Shown: piece after piece, positions 1-9,084 of the stretch
How positions within the stretch are numbered: position 1 is the stretch's first letter
Layout: each line of letters opens with the position of its first letter
Source of the DNA: Bog-756 sp963829235
GTDB lineage: Bacteria > Actinomycetota > Acidimicrobiia > Acidimicrobiales > RAAP-2
Assembly: GCA_963829235.1 (NCBI GenBank)
Contig: CAWHIF010000008.1
Span: 124,001 to 188,000 of the forward strand
Direction: 5' to 3'
DNA length: 64,000 nt
Notes under the pieces: generated by a model
Seen by the model: the letters and a program-made list of their open reading frames with translations, nothing else
Databases searched by the model: none
What the model was told of the DNA's origin: nothing
Position numbers and translations under genes: made by a program

Positions 1-588
1 CCCGATGAGGAGCCGGTCATCCAGGCCCATGACCTTGCCGAGCTGGATGAAGAACTCGCGGCGCTGACCGGGATCCAGATTGCCGATGGTGCCGCCGAGG
101 AAGGCGAACAGGCGGCGGCCGGTGGTGGGGAGCTGATCGAGGTGCCGGTGGAAATCGCCCACGACCGCGCTCACGGCCACGCCCGGGTACTCCCTGGACA
201 GGGCGCCGGCCGCGTCCCACAGGGTGGTATCGCTCACGTCGAGGGGAACGAACCGGTGGAGGTACCCGGCGGAACGCATGGCATCGAGCAGGACGCGTGA
301 CTTCTCGCAGGTTCCGGCACCGAGCTCGATGAGCGTGTCGGCCCGTGAACGCTCGGCGATGTCCCCGGCGTGGGCATCGAGGATCGACCGTTCCGCCCGC
401 GTGGGGTAGTACTCGGGGAGCCGGGTGATCTCGTCGAACAGCCTGCTGCCGCGGTCGTCGTAGAAGTAGACGGGTGGAATGCTCTTGGGCCGTGCGGTGA
501 GGCCACCGCGCACGTCGAGCTCCATGGCGTCGCGCAGGTCGGCGCCGGACAGGTGGATGTCGATGGTTGGGGGGATGACGGTGGTCAT
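1..588 (-). CDS. egtD: L-histidine N-alpha-methyltransferase EgtD, C-terminus cut by window edge
   Basis: EgtD trimethylates histidine with SAM to give hercynine, the first step of ergothioneine synthesis in the cytosol. Reading leftward from the ATG at 586-588 gives 196 codons that run off the window. The SAM-binding motif ELGAGTCEKS lies at residues 88-97 and FLGGTIGN at 163-170, both typical of this family (full length about 320 residues). The N-terminal stretch with VYFYDDRGSRLFDEIT (about 40-55) is also characteristic. The gene lies 51 bases downstream of egtB on the same strand, so the two form an operon. Only the N-terminal three fifths is visible. Identification is firm. Confidence 0.93.
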   Translation of the reverse strand, partial: MTTVIPPTIDIHLSGADLRDAMELDVRGGLTARPKSIPPVYFYDDRGSRLFDEITRLPEYYPTRAERSILDAHAGDIAERSRADTLIELGAGTCEKSRVLLDAMRSAGYLHRFVPLDVSDTTLWDAAGALSREYPGVAVSAVVGDFHRHLDQLPTTGRRLFAFLGGTIGNLDPGQRREFFIQLGKVMGLDDRLLIG

Positions 589-639
589 GGGCTCTCCGGT
601 CCTCGGGCGCGCCGGTCGGTCGGGTGGAACGACTCCTGG

Positions 640-1899
640 TCAGCAGTTTCGGGCCAGTCGCAGACCGGTGAAGGCCCAGCGAGCGGACGGTGGGAAGAAA
701 TTGCGGTACGAGGCCCGGACATGGTCCGGCGGGGTCACACACGAACCGCCCCGCAGGACGTACTGATTGACCATGAATTTCCCGTTGTACTCGCCGACCG
801 CCCCGGGTGCGGGTTCGAACCCCGGATACGGGCTGTACGCCGATGACGTCCACTGCCAGACGTTGCCGAACAGGGTGCTACCCGTGGACGAGGCGGGATC
901 CGGTGTCGGGTGCAGCTTGGTCTGGTCGAGGAATTGGCCCTGGACCCCCTGCCCGGCGGCGGCCAGCTCCCATTCGGCCTCGGTCGGGAGTCGCATGCCC
1001 GCCCAGCGGGCGAAGGCATCCGCCTCGTAGTAGCTCAGGTGGCAGACGGGTTGGGCCGGGTTGACCGGTGTGGTCCCACCCAGTGTGAACTCCTGCCACT
1101 CTCGCCCCGGTCGGGTCCAATAGAGCGGGCACTCCCAACCCTCGGACTGCACCACCGCCCAGCCGTCCGACAGCCAGAGCTCCGGCCGGTGGTAGCCGCC
1201 GTCGTCGATGAAGGCCAACCACTCGCCGCACGTCGTCACCCGGTCGGCCAGGGCGAACGCCCCGACGTAGGTGCGGTGCCGCGGCAGCTCGTTGTCGAAA
1301 CAGAAACCGCGGCCCCTGTGGCCGATCTCACAGGTTCCGGCGGGGTACTCGGTCCAGGTCGGAGGAGCCGGGGTGGTGGGAGCGGGCATGCGCACCGCGT
1401 CGTACGCCGGTAGCAGCGGATTCCGCGACAGCACGTGCTTGATGTCCATCAGGAGGAGCTCTTGATGCTGTTGCTCGTGCTGGATGCCCAGCTCCACCAG
1501 TGCGGCCGACGCCTCGGAGGAGGGGCCTTCGAGGAACACGGTCATCGCCCGATCGACATGGGCCCGGTACTCCCCGATCTCCTCTACGCCGGGCCGGGAC
1601 AGCAACCCTCGATCGCTGCGGGGGTACCGGGCCCCCACTCCTTCGTAGTAGGAGTTGAACAGGTACCCGAAGGCCGGATGGAACGGCTCGTAGCCCGTCG
1701 TGCTCGGGATCAACAGGAAGGTCTCGAAGAACCACGTCGTGTGGGCGCGGTGCCATTTCGTGGGGCTCACGTCGGGCATGGACTGGACGGTCTGGTCCTC
1801 GGCCGACAGGGGCGACGCCAGCGACTCGGTCAGAGACCGGGTGGCGACGAATCGGTCGGTGATCGTCAGATCGCCCACGGTCATCAGCAGATCCGTCAT
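640..1899 (-). CDS. egtB: Ergothioneine sulfoxide synthase EgtB
   Basis: EgtB is a non-heme iron enzyme joining hercynine to gamma-glutamylcysteine or cysteine as a sulfoxide with O2. The 419-residue protein has an N-terminal DinB-like domain and a C-terminal formylglycine-enzyme-like (FGE-sulfatase) domain ending in a GLRLARNC-type tail. Candidate iron ligands are His50 in WHRAHTTWFFETF and His141/His145 in HEQQHQE, matching the known three-histidine site. Length is normal for actinobacterial EgtB. The ATG at 1897-1899 sits behind an AGGAGCAGGT stretch. It precedes egtD; no egtA, egtC or egtE is visible in the window, so the rest of the pathway must lie elsewhere. Confidence 0.93.
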   Translation of the reverse strand: MTDLLMTVGDLTITDRFVATRSLTESLASPLSAEDQTVQSMPDVSPTKWHRAHTTWFFETFLLIPSTTGYEPFHPAFGYLFNSYYEGVGARYPRSDRGLLSRPGVEEIGEYRAHVDRAMTVFLEGPSSEASAALVELGIQHEQQHQELLLMDIKHVLSRNPLLPAYDAVRMPAPTTPAPPTWTEYPAGTCEIGHRGRGFCFDNELPRHRTYVGAFALADRVTTCGEWLAFIDDGGYHRPELWLSDGWAVVQSEGWECPLYWTRPGREWQEFTLGGTTPVNPAQPVCHLSYYEADAFARWAGMRLPTEAEWELAAAGQGVQGQFLDQTKLHPTPDPASSTGSTLFGNVWQWTSSAYSPYPGFEPAPGAVGEYNGKFMVNQYVLRGGSCVTPPDHVRASYRNFFPPSARWAFTGLRLARNC

Positions 1900-2276
1900 A
1901 CCTGCTCCTCCGGTACCCCGTGGGGATGGTCATGACGGGCCGGTAGGTCCGGTGCGCCGTCAGCACTAGACGTTAGTTGGAAGTCCCCCGCCACGAGACC
2001 GAGCGCCACAGACGACCCCACTCGGACGCCCCGGTGGCGCAGGCCCTCGGGCGGGGGCCGGCACCGCTCGACGGCCGCAGGATCCGCCGTCGGCTGGCAC
2101 CCGCGTCACCGCCGGCCGTTTCACCAGGTGAGCCCCGGTTCACCCGGTCGGTGCCGGAGGCACCGGGGCAGATCGCGGGCCGGCGGTCACCAACGGCGGG
2201 CGGCCGCTGATCGCCATTGCCACGAGGGGACGGTGCAGCTACAGTGCGACCGGCGCGGCTCAGAGAGAGCGGGTGA
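1900..2276. other. Divergent intergenic region between egtB and the usp gene
   Basis: This 377-base stretch separates the leftward egt operon from the rightward universal stress gene. It is GC-rich. Open frames in it have no recognisable protein features or suitable codon use. Apart from one promoter-like pair close to the usp gene I see no dyad, repeat or RNA. Confidence 0.5.
2217..2245 (+). promoter_or_regulatory. Candidate sigma70-type promoter of the usp gene
   Basis: TTGCCA (2217-2222) and TACAGT (2240-2245) are separated by 17 bases and lie about 30 bases before the usp start codon. The match to a housekeeping promoter is reasonable but unproven. Confidence 0.4.
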
Positions 2277-2726
2277 ATGCACATGGGCTACAAGGTCATT
2301 GTCGTGGGTACCGACGGGTCGGAGCGGTCCATGGTGGCCGTCAGGGAAGCGCTCGGGTTGGCCAAGGCGTCCGGGGCCAAATTGCACGTGGTCAATGCCG
2401 TGCACCCTGCGGTCGAGGTGGGCTACGTCGAATCGAAGGCGGGTCAGCTCCAGATCGACAAGCTGCGCCAGGGCCTCGACGCCCTTACCGCCACTGTCGT
2501 GGCCGAGGCCGGGCGTCACGACGTGACCGTCGAGATGCACAACCCTGGAAGCACCGACGCGGCGGACGCACTCATCGGCCTGGCCGAGGAGGTCGATGCC
2601 GATCTCGTCGTCGTCGGGAATCGGGGCATGAGCGGCGTCAAGCGTTTCGCCCTCGGCAGTGTTCCCAACAAAGTGGCCCACCACTGTCCCTGCAGCGTGC
2701 TGATCGTCAACACCGAACCCGCCTGA
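2277..2726 (+). CDS. Universal stress protein (UspA family)
   Basis: This is a single-domain Usp of 149 residues. It begins with the beta strand VIVVGTDGS (8-15) holding the family's nucleotide-contacting Asp. It ends with the ATP-binding signature G-2x-G-9x-G-S at 114-128 (GNRG...GS), so it is probably an ATP-binding type. Such proteins are cytosolic and are induced by stress or energy limitation. The start at 2277 follows GAGAGAGCGGG; an in-frame ATG two codons on (2283) is an alternative. It stands alone, convergent with the GH43-like gene. Confidence 0.9.
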   Translation: MHMGYKVIVVGTDGSERSMVAVREALGLAKASGAKLHVVNAVHPAVEVGYVESKAGQLQIDKLRQGLDALTATVVAEAGRHDVTVEMHNPGSTDAADALIGLAEEVDADLVVVGNRGMSGVKRFALGSVPNKVAHHCPCSVLIVNTEPA

Positions 2727-2822
2727 TCGGATCAGCCCGGCGGCCTGCGACCACGCCGCCGCCATTGCTCGCCGCGGTGCCCCCGGCCGCCGACGCCATC
2801 GTCGACGGACCGACGGATCGTC

Positions 2823-4163
2823 TCACGGGGAGGTGCGGCTCGCCGGTTCGACGGCCGGGACGGCGCCCGAGAGGTCCAGCCGGCGCAGGTAGAGGTCCCG
2901 GCTGTTGGGGTAGCCGACTGCACCGCCGGTCCAGGCGTGGAAGGCGATCCAGTATGACCCCGAGGTGTCGGTGAACACGTCCGCACCGCCTGGTCCCTCG
3001 ATCTTCGGAGAACCGGTCACCAGGGGCTCCGAGAATGGTTCGGTACAGGGACCGAGCGGTCCGGTGCAGGTGGCCACGCCGATGGCGTAGTCGGCACTGT
3101 TCCAATTGTTCCCCGAAAAGAAGAGGAAATAGCGACCGCCGCTGGTCACGAGGTCGGGGGCTTCGACCACCCCCGCCTCCCACGCCTGGTCGGGCACCAG
3201 CAATTGCGTCGGGCTGGCGCCGGCGACGAATCCGGTGCCGGACGGGTCGAGTTGCTCGGACCAGATCGTGGCCGGCCCCGTTCCGCCGTCCGACTTCCAG
3301 ACCAGGAACACCTTCCCGTCGGTGTCGATGAACGGGGAGGGGTCGATGGAGCCACCCAGGGACGGTTGGCACTCGAGGGGTGCGGTTGAGTTGTCGGTGA
3401 ACGGTCCCTGGGGCTGACTGGCGGTGGCCACCGAGATGCACTCCTCTCCACCTCCCGGACCTGCCACCTGCGCCGCGTAGTAGAGCAGGTAGTTACCGCC
3501 GATGAAGGCGACTGCGGGAGCCCAGGTCGCGTCCGGAGCAGCCCAGCTGGGCAGGGTGGGCAGGGCGTTTCCGACGGCGGTCCAATTGGTCAGGTTGGTC
3601 GACTGGATGATCTGGATGTTGCCCGCCACCGAATTGGTGGCATAGCCGAAGTACGTGTTGCCGGCCAGGATGACGTCCGGATCGGGAAAGTCGAAGGGAT
3701 AGACGAGACCACCATTCGACCTTCCGTCCAAGGTCAGACAGGCGGCGGAGACGGCGGAGATGTCCTGGGCGGCGAGGGTGTTGTTGTGGGCCGCAATTTG
3801 TTGGAACGAGCGCTGTACCCCTCCGAGGCAGTTCTCGAGTGTGCCGATACTGGCGCCCTGGAAGAGTCCAGCGGCATCGTTGTCAGAGAGCGCCCCCTCC
3901 GTTGTCGCCAGCCGGCTGAGCGTCGAAGCAACTGACGCCCGGATGGCGTTCCGGTGGTCGGTGGCGCGCACCTCGTCGGATGCCGTGGTCGACAGCTCGG
4001 ATCGCGATGCCGACAGTGTTCTGCGGGCGGCGACCAGCTCCGTATGCTCGTGGCGGTCGCGGGCGTGGGCCTGCAGGTCGGTGGCGATGGTTGTGATCAG
4101 GGCGCCGAGCACGGCAAGGGCGGCGGCGACGGGAACGACGGTCCTCCACCGCAGGTCAACCAT
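2823..4163 (-). CDS. Membrane-anchored GH43-like glycosidase with N-terminal CLGGV module
   Basis: Residues 8-30 form one N-terminal membrane segment. A helical region follows to about 145, then a five-bladed GH43-type domain. The GH43 acidic residues are visible: Asp in the DFPDPDV strand (158-163), Asp273 in SIDPSPFIDTDGK and Glu333 in VEAPDLV, so the active site looks intact. Family members are mostly arabinan- or xylan-cleaving enzymes; the substrate here is unknown. The protein should face the outside of the cell. The anchor region shares IGxLxxCLGGV...C with the upstream gene. I chose the ATG at 4161-4163, which overlaps the upstream stop by 8 bases (ATGGTTGA). An ATG at 4184 is also possible. 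Confidence 0.8.
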   Translation of the reverse strand: MVDLRWRTVVPVAAALAVLGALITTIATDLQAHARDRHEHTELVAARRTLSASRSELSTTASDEVRATDHRNAIRASVASTLSRLATTEGALSDNDAAGLFQGASIGTLENCLGGVQRSFQQIAAHNNTLAAQDISAVSAACLTLDGRSNGGLVYPFDFPDPDVILAGNTYFGYATNSVAGNIQIIQSTNLTNWTAVGNALPTLPSWAAPDATWAPAVAFIGGNYLLYYAAQVAGPGGGEECISVATASQPQGPFTDNSTAPLECQPSLGGSIDPSPFIDTDGKVFLVWKSDGGTGPATIWSEQLDPSGTGFVAGASPTQLLVPDQAWEAGVVEAPDLVTSGGRYFLFFSGNNWNSADYAIGVATCTGPLGPCTEPFSEPLVTGSPKIEGPGGADVFTDTSGSYWIAFHAWTGGAVGYPNSRDLYLRRLDLSGAVPAVEPASRTSP

Positions 4164-4707
4164 TGGCGGCCACCGCCTGTGCACAGCTCGTGGACACCGC
4201 GTCCAAGGCGTCGATGGCTTGATCCGGGTCGGCCACGGCCAGCGCGTTCAGCGCCTGTTCGACTCCGCCGAGGCAGAACTGCAGATCGCCGATGGTCGAT
4301 GTTTGATGGACGATGTCCACGTGGGCGTCGGTGAGCGCTTTCCGCACGCCTTGCAGCTGGGAGGCGTACCGAGCCAACGCAGTGGAGTCCACCGTGACCT
4401 GGCCGTTCAGGGCATGGAGCTCGTGACGGACGGTCGTCAGTTCGGACACGACGGTGTCGATGCGACCCCGGGTTGCCGCCAGTGAGCGGTGCGTCTGGTC
4501 GAACTGGGTATTGGCTTGGACCTCATTGCCGGCCAGATAGCCAAGTGCGGCCGCCAGGACGGCGACCGCCAGCGCCGCGATGGCCCAGCGCCTTCGCCCA
4601 CGTTCCTCTGGCGCATCGGTGGCGCCACTCTCCGGCTCAACATCCAGAAGGTCGACAGCCACCCGAGATCCGCTTCCTTCCACCGGCTCCACAAAACATG
4701 CTCGCAC
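4156..4707 (-). CDS. Single-pass membrane protein with extracellular helical CLGGV module
   Basis: The 183-residue protein has an acidic cytosolic N-terminus, a transmembrane segment at 40-59 after RGRRR, and an outside helical region. That region ends in IGDLQFCLGGV (139-149) and a second cysteine near 175. The two cysteines could form a disulfide. The same layout is the anchor of the GH43-like protein encoded directly downstream, so the pair probably arose by duplication and is co-translated. I know no function for this module. It may be a partner or a shortened version of the enzyme. Confidence 0.7.
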   Translation of the reverse strand: MRACFVEPVEGSGSRVAVDLLDVEPESGATDAPEERGRRRWAIAALAVAVLAAALGYLAGNEVQANTQFDQTHRSLAATRGRIDTVVSELTTVRHELHALNGQVTVDSTALARYASQLQGVRKALTDAHVDIVHQTSTIGDLQFCLGGVEQALNALAVADPDQAIDALDAVSTSCAQAVAANG

Positions 4708-4841
4708 GCCGGAGCGGCAAACAGAGGTCGGGGTGGGCAGGATGCCCGGGAGTTCACCGCGAGTTCACCTGAAATCGTTCGCGGCTCGGGATCTGCCCCG
4801 CCGGTGGCAGTGGTGCGCTCGGCCATCTGTCAGGATCGGAC

Positions 4842-5597
4842 ATGCCCGCTTCTCGGTCAAAGTCTCCACGCGAACACCAATCTCCCACACCGAAGGGTCT
4901 GGTCGATCTGGCCCGGACCACCGGCCACCGGGTGATCACCCGCCCGGGAGCCCCGTTGGTCGAGGCCGGAGGAGGCAGCGCAGGCGCCGGAGCGGTGGGA
5001 ACCGCACCTCCCGGCCGCGGTATCGAAGCGCCCCGTGAGGTCGCCGAAACCATTGCGCTGGTCGACCGGGCGTTCGCCTTCGTGGATCTGTGCGGGTTCA
5101 CCCGGTTCATCGCCACCAACGGGGAGCATGCGGCCATCGATACCCTGACCCGCTTCCGGTCGTTGACCCGGGACATCGCGGTCCGACGCGGGGTGATGGT
5201 CACGAAATGGCTCGGGGACGGCGCCATGATCGTCGGCGTCGATGTCGGACCGACATTGGCCACTGCCGCCGAGTTGATTGGGCGCTACGACGGATCGACG
5301 CTCGCGCTGCGGGGCGGATTCGCTCACGGCCAGGCGCTCATCATGGACGGCGACGACTACATCGGCAGACCCACCAACCTGGCATCACGTCTGTGCCAGG
5401 CCGCCCACCCGGAGGAACTGCTCGCCGTCGGCTACCCGGCGGCGTCCCTGCCGACGTGGGTCACCGTGCTGGGTGTCCGCAGCGTGACGCTTCCGGGCTT
5501 GGGCCGAATCCGCGGGGCACAGCGTCTGGGCCTCATCCCCGACCTCGAGCTCCCCGATCTGTCGCGCCACGCCTCGGGTTCCGAGCGCGGGCAGTGA
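4842..5597 (+). CDS. Class III adenylate cyclase-type protein
   Basis: A single class III nucleotidyl cyclase domain occupies about residues 70-240. The two metal-binding aspartates are present (Asp82 in FVDLCGFT and Asp126 in KWLGDG). The purine-selecting pair expected for ATP (Lys122 and Asp172) and the transition-state residues Asn179 and Arg183 in NLASRL are also present. It therefore looks catalytically complete and should make cAMP as a homodimer. The first 65 residues are low-complexity and there is no membrane segment. It lies just upstream of a permease on the same strand, but the 134-base gap does not prove an operon. Confidence 0.8.
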   Translation: MPASRSKSPREHQSPTPKGLVDLARTTGHRVITRPGAPLVEAGGGSAGAGAVGTAPPGRGIEAPREVAETIALVDRAFAFVDLCGFTRFIATNGEHAAIDTLTRFRSLTRDIAVRRGVMVTKWLGDGAMIVGVDVGPTLATAAELIGRYDGSTLALRGGFAHGQALIMDGDDYIGRPTNLASRLCQAAHPEELLAVGYPAASLPTWVTVLGVRSVTLPGLGRIRGAQRLGLIPDLELPDLSRHASGSERGQ

Positions 5598-5731
5598 CGC
5601 TCCGGTGGCCACCGATCGCAAGGCGCGGTAGCCTCCCGGCAGATTGCCCCGTCTCGGGACCCTGGTTGTCCGGGGTTGCGCCGATGCACGCATCCCCGAG
5701 TGAGCACTTCTCGCTCCCGTACGATGCAGGT

Positions 5732-7630
5732 GTGTCAGACCAGAGTGATCGCGAAGGGACGGCCCGGCGATCTGTTTGGACCGTACTGATCGGGAGGCCG
5801 CTGCGGTCGAGCGAGACATCCAAGGAGCGGATCACTCCGGTCGAAGGGCTCTCCGCGCTCTCGCTCGACGCCCTGACCTCGGTGGCCTACGGGCCCGAGG
5901 CCATCATCGTCGTGCTGGCCCTGGCCGGAGCCGGCGCCTTGCACCTGGTGCTTCCGATCACGGTGGCCATCGTCGTCCTGTTGGCCATCCTGGTCTTCTC
6001 CTACCGACAGGTCATCGACGCCTATCCCGGCGGTGGTGGGGCGTACGCGGTATCCCGTGCCAACCTCGGTCCAAGCGCCAGCCTGGTCGCGGGGGCGGCA
6101 CTGATCGTCGACTACACCCTCACCGTCGCCGTATCCATCGCTGCCGGGGTGGGGTCGCTCACGTCGGCCTTCCCGAGCCTGACACCGGCCACAGTGCCGA
6201 TCTGCCTCGCCATCCTCGCCGTCATCACCCTGCTCAATCTCCGGGGACTGGGCGAGACCGCTCGGGCCTTCCTCCTGCCGACCATCCTGTTCATCGTCGG
6301 CTTGCTGGCCATCATCGCCATCGGGTTGATCCATCCGCTGGCCCTGAACGCTCCCCAGCCCGGCCACTCCCTGCTGCCGACCCAAGGGCTGCAGACGGTA
6401 GGTGTGCTACTGGTCCTGAAGGCGTTCTCCGCCGGCTGCAGCGCGCTGACCGGCGTGGAGGCGATCGCCAACGGCGTCCCCCTGTTCAAGGAGCCCCGGG
6501 CGGTCCGGGCCAAGCGAACCGAGCTCCTGCTCGGGGTCATCCTGGGGGTCATGCTGCTCGGCCTGGCCGTGCTGGCCAGACGGTGGCATATCGGTCCCAA
6601 TTCGAAACAGACCGTGCTCAGCCAGATCATGGCCACCGCCGTCGGGCGGCATTGGGCCTACTACATCGTCTCCCTCACCATCACCGTCGTTCTCGCCCTG
6701 GCCGCCAACACCTCGTTCGGCGGTCTTCCGATCCTGGCCAGTCTGCTGGCGAGGGACCACTACCTACCCCATCTGTTCTCCATACGCGACGATCGACAGG
6801 TCTTCGGAAATGGCATCTGGGTGCTCGCGGGGCTGTCGGCTCTGTTGTTGATCGCGGTCCGAGGGAACACGAACGAGCTGATCCCGCTCTTCGCCATCGG
6901 CGTCTTCACCGGGTTCACCCTCTCCCAATTCGGACTGGTCATCCATTGGCGGCGGACCCGCCCGCCCGGTTGGAGCCGCCGTGCAGCCGTCAACGGCTTC
7001 GGCGCGGTCATCACCGCATTGGCCACCGTCATCTTCCTTCTGTCGAAATTCACCGAGGGGGCATGGGTGGTGGTGGTGGCCGTTCCGGCATTCGTCCTCC
7101 TCTTCCGGCGCATCCACGCGTACTACCGACGTGCTGGAGTGGATCTGGCCATTGGAATCGTGCCGGCCAAACCCGCGGCCAAGCGAACCCTTGTCATCGT
7201 CCCGGTAACCGGGGTGTCGCGACTCACACAACACGCCATCTCCGAAGCGCTGTCCCTTGGCCAGGCAGTCATCGCCGTCTCCGTCGTGATCGACCAGGGC
7301 GAAGACAGCCAACAGGTGGCTCAGGCCCTTGAACGGGAGTGGTCGGTCTGGGACCCCGGTGTGCCCCTGCGGATCCTGTACACCGACTACGCATCGGTGG
7401 TCCGACCCATCATCGCGTTCATCGACGAGGCCCGCGAGGACAGCGACCAACAGATCGTGGTCCTGATCCCCGTCGTCGTCCCCGAACACGTCCGATACCG
7501 TATTCTCCACAACCAGACGGACCGAGTGCTCTCGGCCGCGTTGCAGTCCCGTACCGATGTGGTGGTGGCTCGGGTTCCCATGCCGCTTCAGGTTCTACCC
7601 AGCGCTGCGGAGCCGTCCGCAGCCGATTGA
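5732..7630 (+). CDS. APC-family amino acid permease with C-terminal cytosolic domain
   Basis: About twelve hydrophobic segments span the first 460 residues, starting with ALTSVAYGPEAIIVVLALAG, a typical APC opening. A soluble C-terminal domain of about 160 residues begins near RTLVIVPVTGVS and resembles the universal-stress-like tail of some permeases. It presumably imports an amino acid or related cation using the proton gradient; the substrate cannot be read. I chose the GTG at 5732 because translation just beyond it matches the family's N-terminus. An ATG at 5684 is an alternative. The open frame extends much further upstream, but that part is a shadow of the cyclase gene. The 3' end overlaps the convergent acyl-CoA dehydrogenase by 43 bases. 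Confidence 0.85.
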   Translation: MSDQSDREGTARRSVWTVLIGRPLRSSETSKERITPVEGLSALSLDALTSVAYGPEAIIVVLALAGAGALHLVLPITVAIVVLLAILVFSYRQVIDAYPGGGGAYAVSRANLGPSASLVAGAALIVDYTLTVAVSIAAGVGSLTSAFPSLTPATVPICLAILAVITLLNLRGLGETARAFLLPTILFIVGLLAIIAIGLIHPLALNAPQPGHSLLPTQGLQTVGVLLVLKAFSAGCSALTGVEAIANGVPLFKEPRAVRAKRTELLLGVILGVMLLGLAVLARRWHIGPNSKQTVLSQIMATAVGRHWAYYIVSLTITVVLALAANTSFGGLPILASLLARDHYLPHLFSIRDDRQVFGNGIWVLAGLSALLLIAVRGNTNELIPLFAIGVFTGFTLSQFGLVIHWRRTRPPGWSRRAAVNGFGAVITALATVIFLLSKFTEGAWVVVVAVPAFVLLFRRIHAYYRRAGVDLAIGIVPAKPAAKRTLVIVPVTGVSRLTQHAISEALSLGQAVIAVSVVIDQGEDSQQVAQALEREWSVWDPGVPLRILYTDYASVVRPIIAFIDEAREDSDQQIVVLIPVVVPEHVRYRILHNQTDRVLSAALQSRTDVVVARVPMPLQVLPSAAEPSAAD

Positions 7631-8838
7631 ACGCTCCGGTCACCCGTTGCCCGAACCCCGCGAGGGTCGGGCTTGGGTTCCCGCGGGAGCCCGAGAACCC
7701 GTTCGCCGATGACGTTGCGCTGGATCTGCTCGGTACCGCCGCCGATCCTGACGCTCCACTGGTTGAGGAACTGACGTAGCCATTCTCCGTTGTCCACGGC
7801 GTCGCTGCCGCCGAGCATCCCCGCAGCACCGGTGAGGGTCAGCGCCAGATCGCCCATGGCGGCGAGGTGGAGCGAGAAGGCGAGCTTGATGACGGAACTC
7901 TCAGGTCCGGGGGCCCGCCCGTGGGACGCCGCCGTCTGGACCCGGTATCCCAGGTACTTGATGATCTCGAGTCTGGTGAAGGTCGAAACCAGTTCGTGGC
8001 GCACCACGGCATCAGCGGTGCGGTCCATCTTCCTCGCCAGTTGAAGCAATTCGGGGAATCCGATCCCGGCGATCCCGCCGATCAGTGTCCGCTCGTGCCC
8101 CATCGTGGTGAGGGCAACCGACCACCCTTCGTTGACCTCACCGACGATGTTCTCCTCGGGGATGCGGACGTCCGTGAGGAACACCTCGTTGAAATGGGCC
8201 ACGCCGGTGATCTGTCGCAACGGGCGGACCTCGATACCGGGCGTGTGCATGTCGACGATGAAGAACGTAATGCCCCGGTGCCGGGGTGCTTCCGGGTCGG
8301 TGCGGGCCAGCAGTATCGCGAACTCGCTGTGCTGGGCCCCTGAAGTCCATACCTTCTGTCCATTGACGATCCAGCTGTCACCGTCCTTTGTGGCCCGGGT
8401 GGTCAGGCTGGCCAGATCTGAGCCGGCGCCCGGCTCGCTGAACAGCTGGCACCAGATCTCCTCGCCCCGAAGCATGGGCTCCAAGTACCGGTCCATCTGT
8501 CCGGTCGTCCCGTGGGCCATCAGTGTCGGACCGACCATGCCGATTCCCACCGCGAACACACCGTTGGACACGTCGTAGGCCGACTGCTCTTGAGCGAAGA
8601 TGCCTGCCTGGCGACTGCTCCCGCCACGACCTCCATGCTCCTTCGGCCAGGTGGTCCCCGCCCACCCTCCGCCGTGCAGTGTTTCCTGCCATCGTCGGCA
8701 GCTGGCGACGTATTCCGGTCCATGCCCGCCCATCGGCGACTTCATCTCCTGGCGCGACCGAAGTCGGGCATTGCTCGACAGCCACGACCTTGCTTCGGCA
8801 CGAAACCTCGCCTCTTCTGGGGTGTCGTCGAAGTCCAT
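7588..8838 (-). CDS. Acyl-CoA dehydrogenase family protein
   Basis: This 416-residue flavoenzyme should oxidise an acyl-CoA to the enoyl-CoA, passing electrons to ETF. It carries the FAD/substrate signature LFSEPGAGSDLAS and the C-terminal GGGTEQIQRNVIGERVLGLPRE, the family's second signature. The glutamate of YEG-type enzymes is replaced by glycine here, as in many long- or branched-substrate members, so the base may be elsewhere. The ATG at 8836-8838 is preceded by AAGGAGA. The open frame continues upstream through a 9-base repeat but that extension is unlikely to be translated. The 3' end overlaps the permease gene tail to tail. It is divergent from the amidohydrolase cluster and may serve the same catabolic route. 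Confidence 0.88.
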   Translation of the reverse strand: MDFDDTPEEARFRAEARSWLSSNARLRSRQEMKSPMGGHGPEYVASCRRWQETLHGGGWAGTTWPKEHGGRGGSSRQAGIFAQEQSAYDVSNGVFAVGIGMVGPTLMAHGTTGQMDRYLEPMLRGEEIWCQLFSEPGAGSDLASLTTRATKDGDSWIVNGQKVWTSGAQHSEFAILLARTDPEAPRHRGITFFIVDMHTPGIEVRPLRQITGVAHFNEVFLTDVRIPEENIVGEVNEGWSVALTTMGHERTLIGGIAGIGFPELLQLARKMDRTADAVVRHELVSTFTRLEIIKYLGYRVQTAASHGRAPGPESSVIKLAFSLHLAAMGDLALTLTGAAGMLGGSDAVDNGEWLRQFLNQWSVRIGGGTEQIQRNVIGERVLGLPREPKPDPRGVRATGDRSVQSAADGSAALGRT

Positions 8839-8850
8839 CAGCGTCTCCTT

Positions 8851-8904
8851 GCCTTCGGTGCCGTCTGTGCCCTCCGTGCTATCTGCGCCTTCTGTTCCAT
8901 CCGG
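8851..8904. repeat. Degenerate 9-base tandem repeat upstream of the acyl-CoA dehydrogenase
   Basis: Six 9-base units run in register: GCCTTCGGT, GCCGTCTGT, GCCCTCCGT, GCTATCTGC, GCCTTCTGT and TCCATCCGG. They lie in the untranslated leader, just before the ribosome-binding site of the leftward dehydrogenase gene. Confidence 0.7.
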
Positions 8905-9084
8905 CAAGCCGCGGCGCTCGACAGCCCCGACAGCCTGGTCGATCCGGCCCCATGCCTGCCCAACCGGCGCCCCCGGCCGGCGGACGCAACCCGATCGCCC
9001 CAGACTATTTGTCGGTCGAATAAGTTGATAGACTCAAGCAAGTATTGATGGAACGGGGGGCGGGTGTCGAGTTGGGGGAGTGCG

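Noticed and set aside
17..853. Leftward 278-residue Arg/Pro-rich frame across the egtD start and egtB end
   Set aside because: Its composition is that of a shadow frame and it conflicts with the motif-bearing egtD and egtB frames.
1977..2210. Rightward 77-residue frame in the egtB-usp gap
   Set aside because: Arg/Pro-rich, poor codon pattern and no convincing ribosome-binding site; treated as non-coding.
2720..2740. CTGATC-G-GATCAG dyad after the usp gene as a terminator
   Set aside because: It lacks a T tract and the stem is short; not strong enough to call.
5735..6385. Asp/Gly/Gln-rich leftward frame opposite the APC permease
   Set aside because: Typical reverse complement of hydrophobic codons; no independent evidence.
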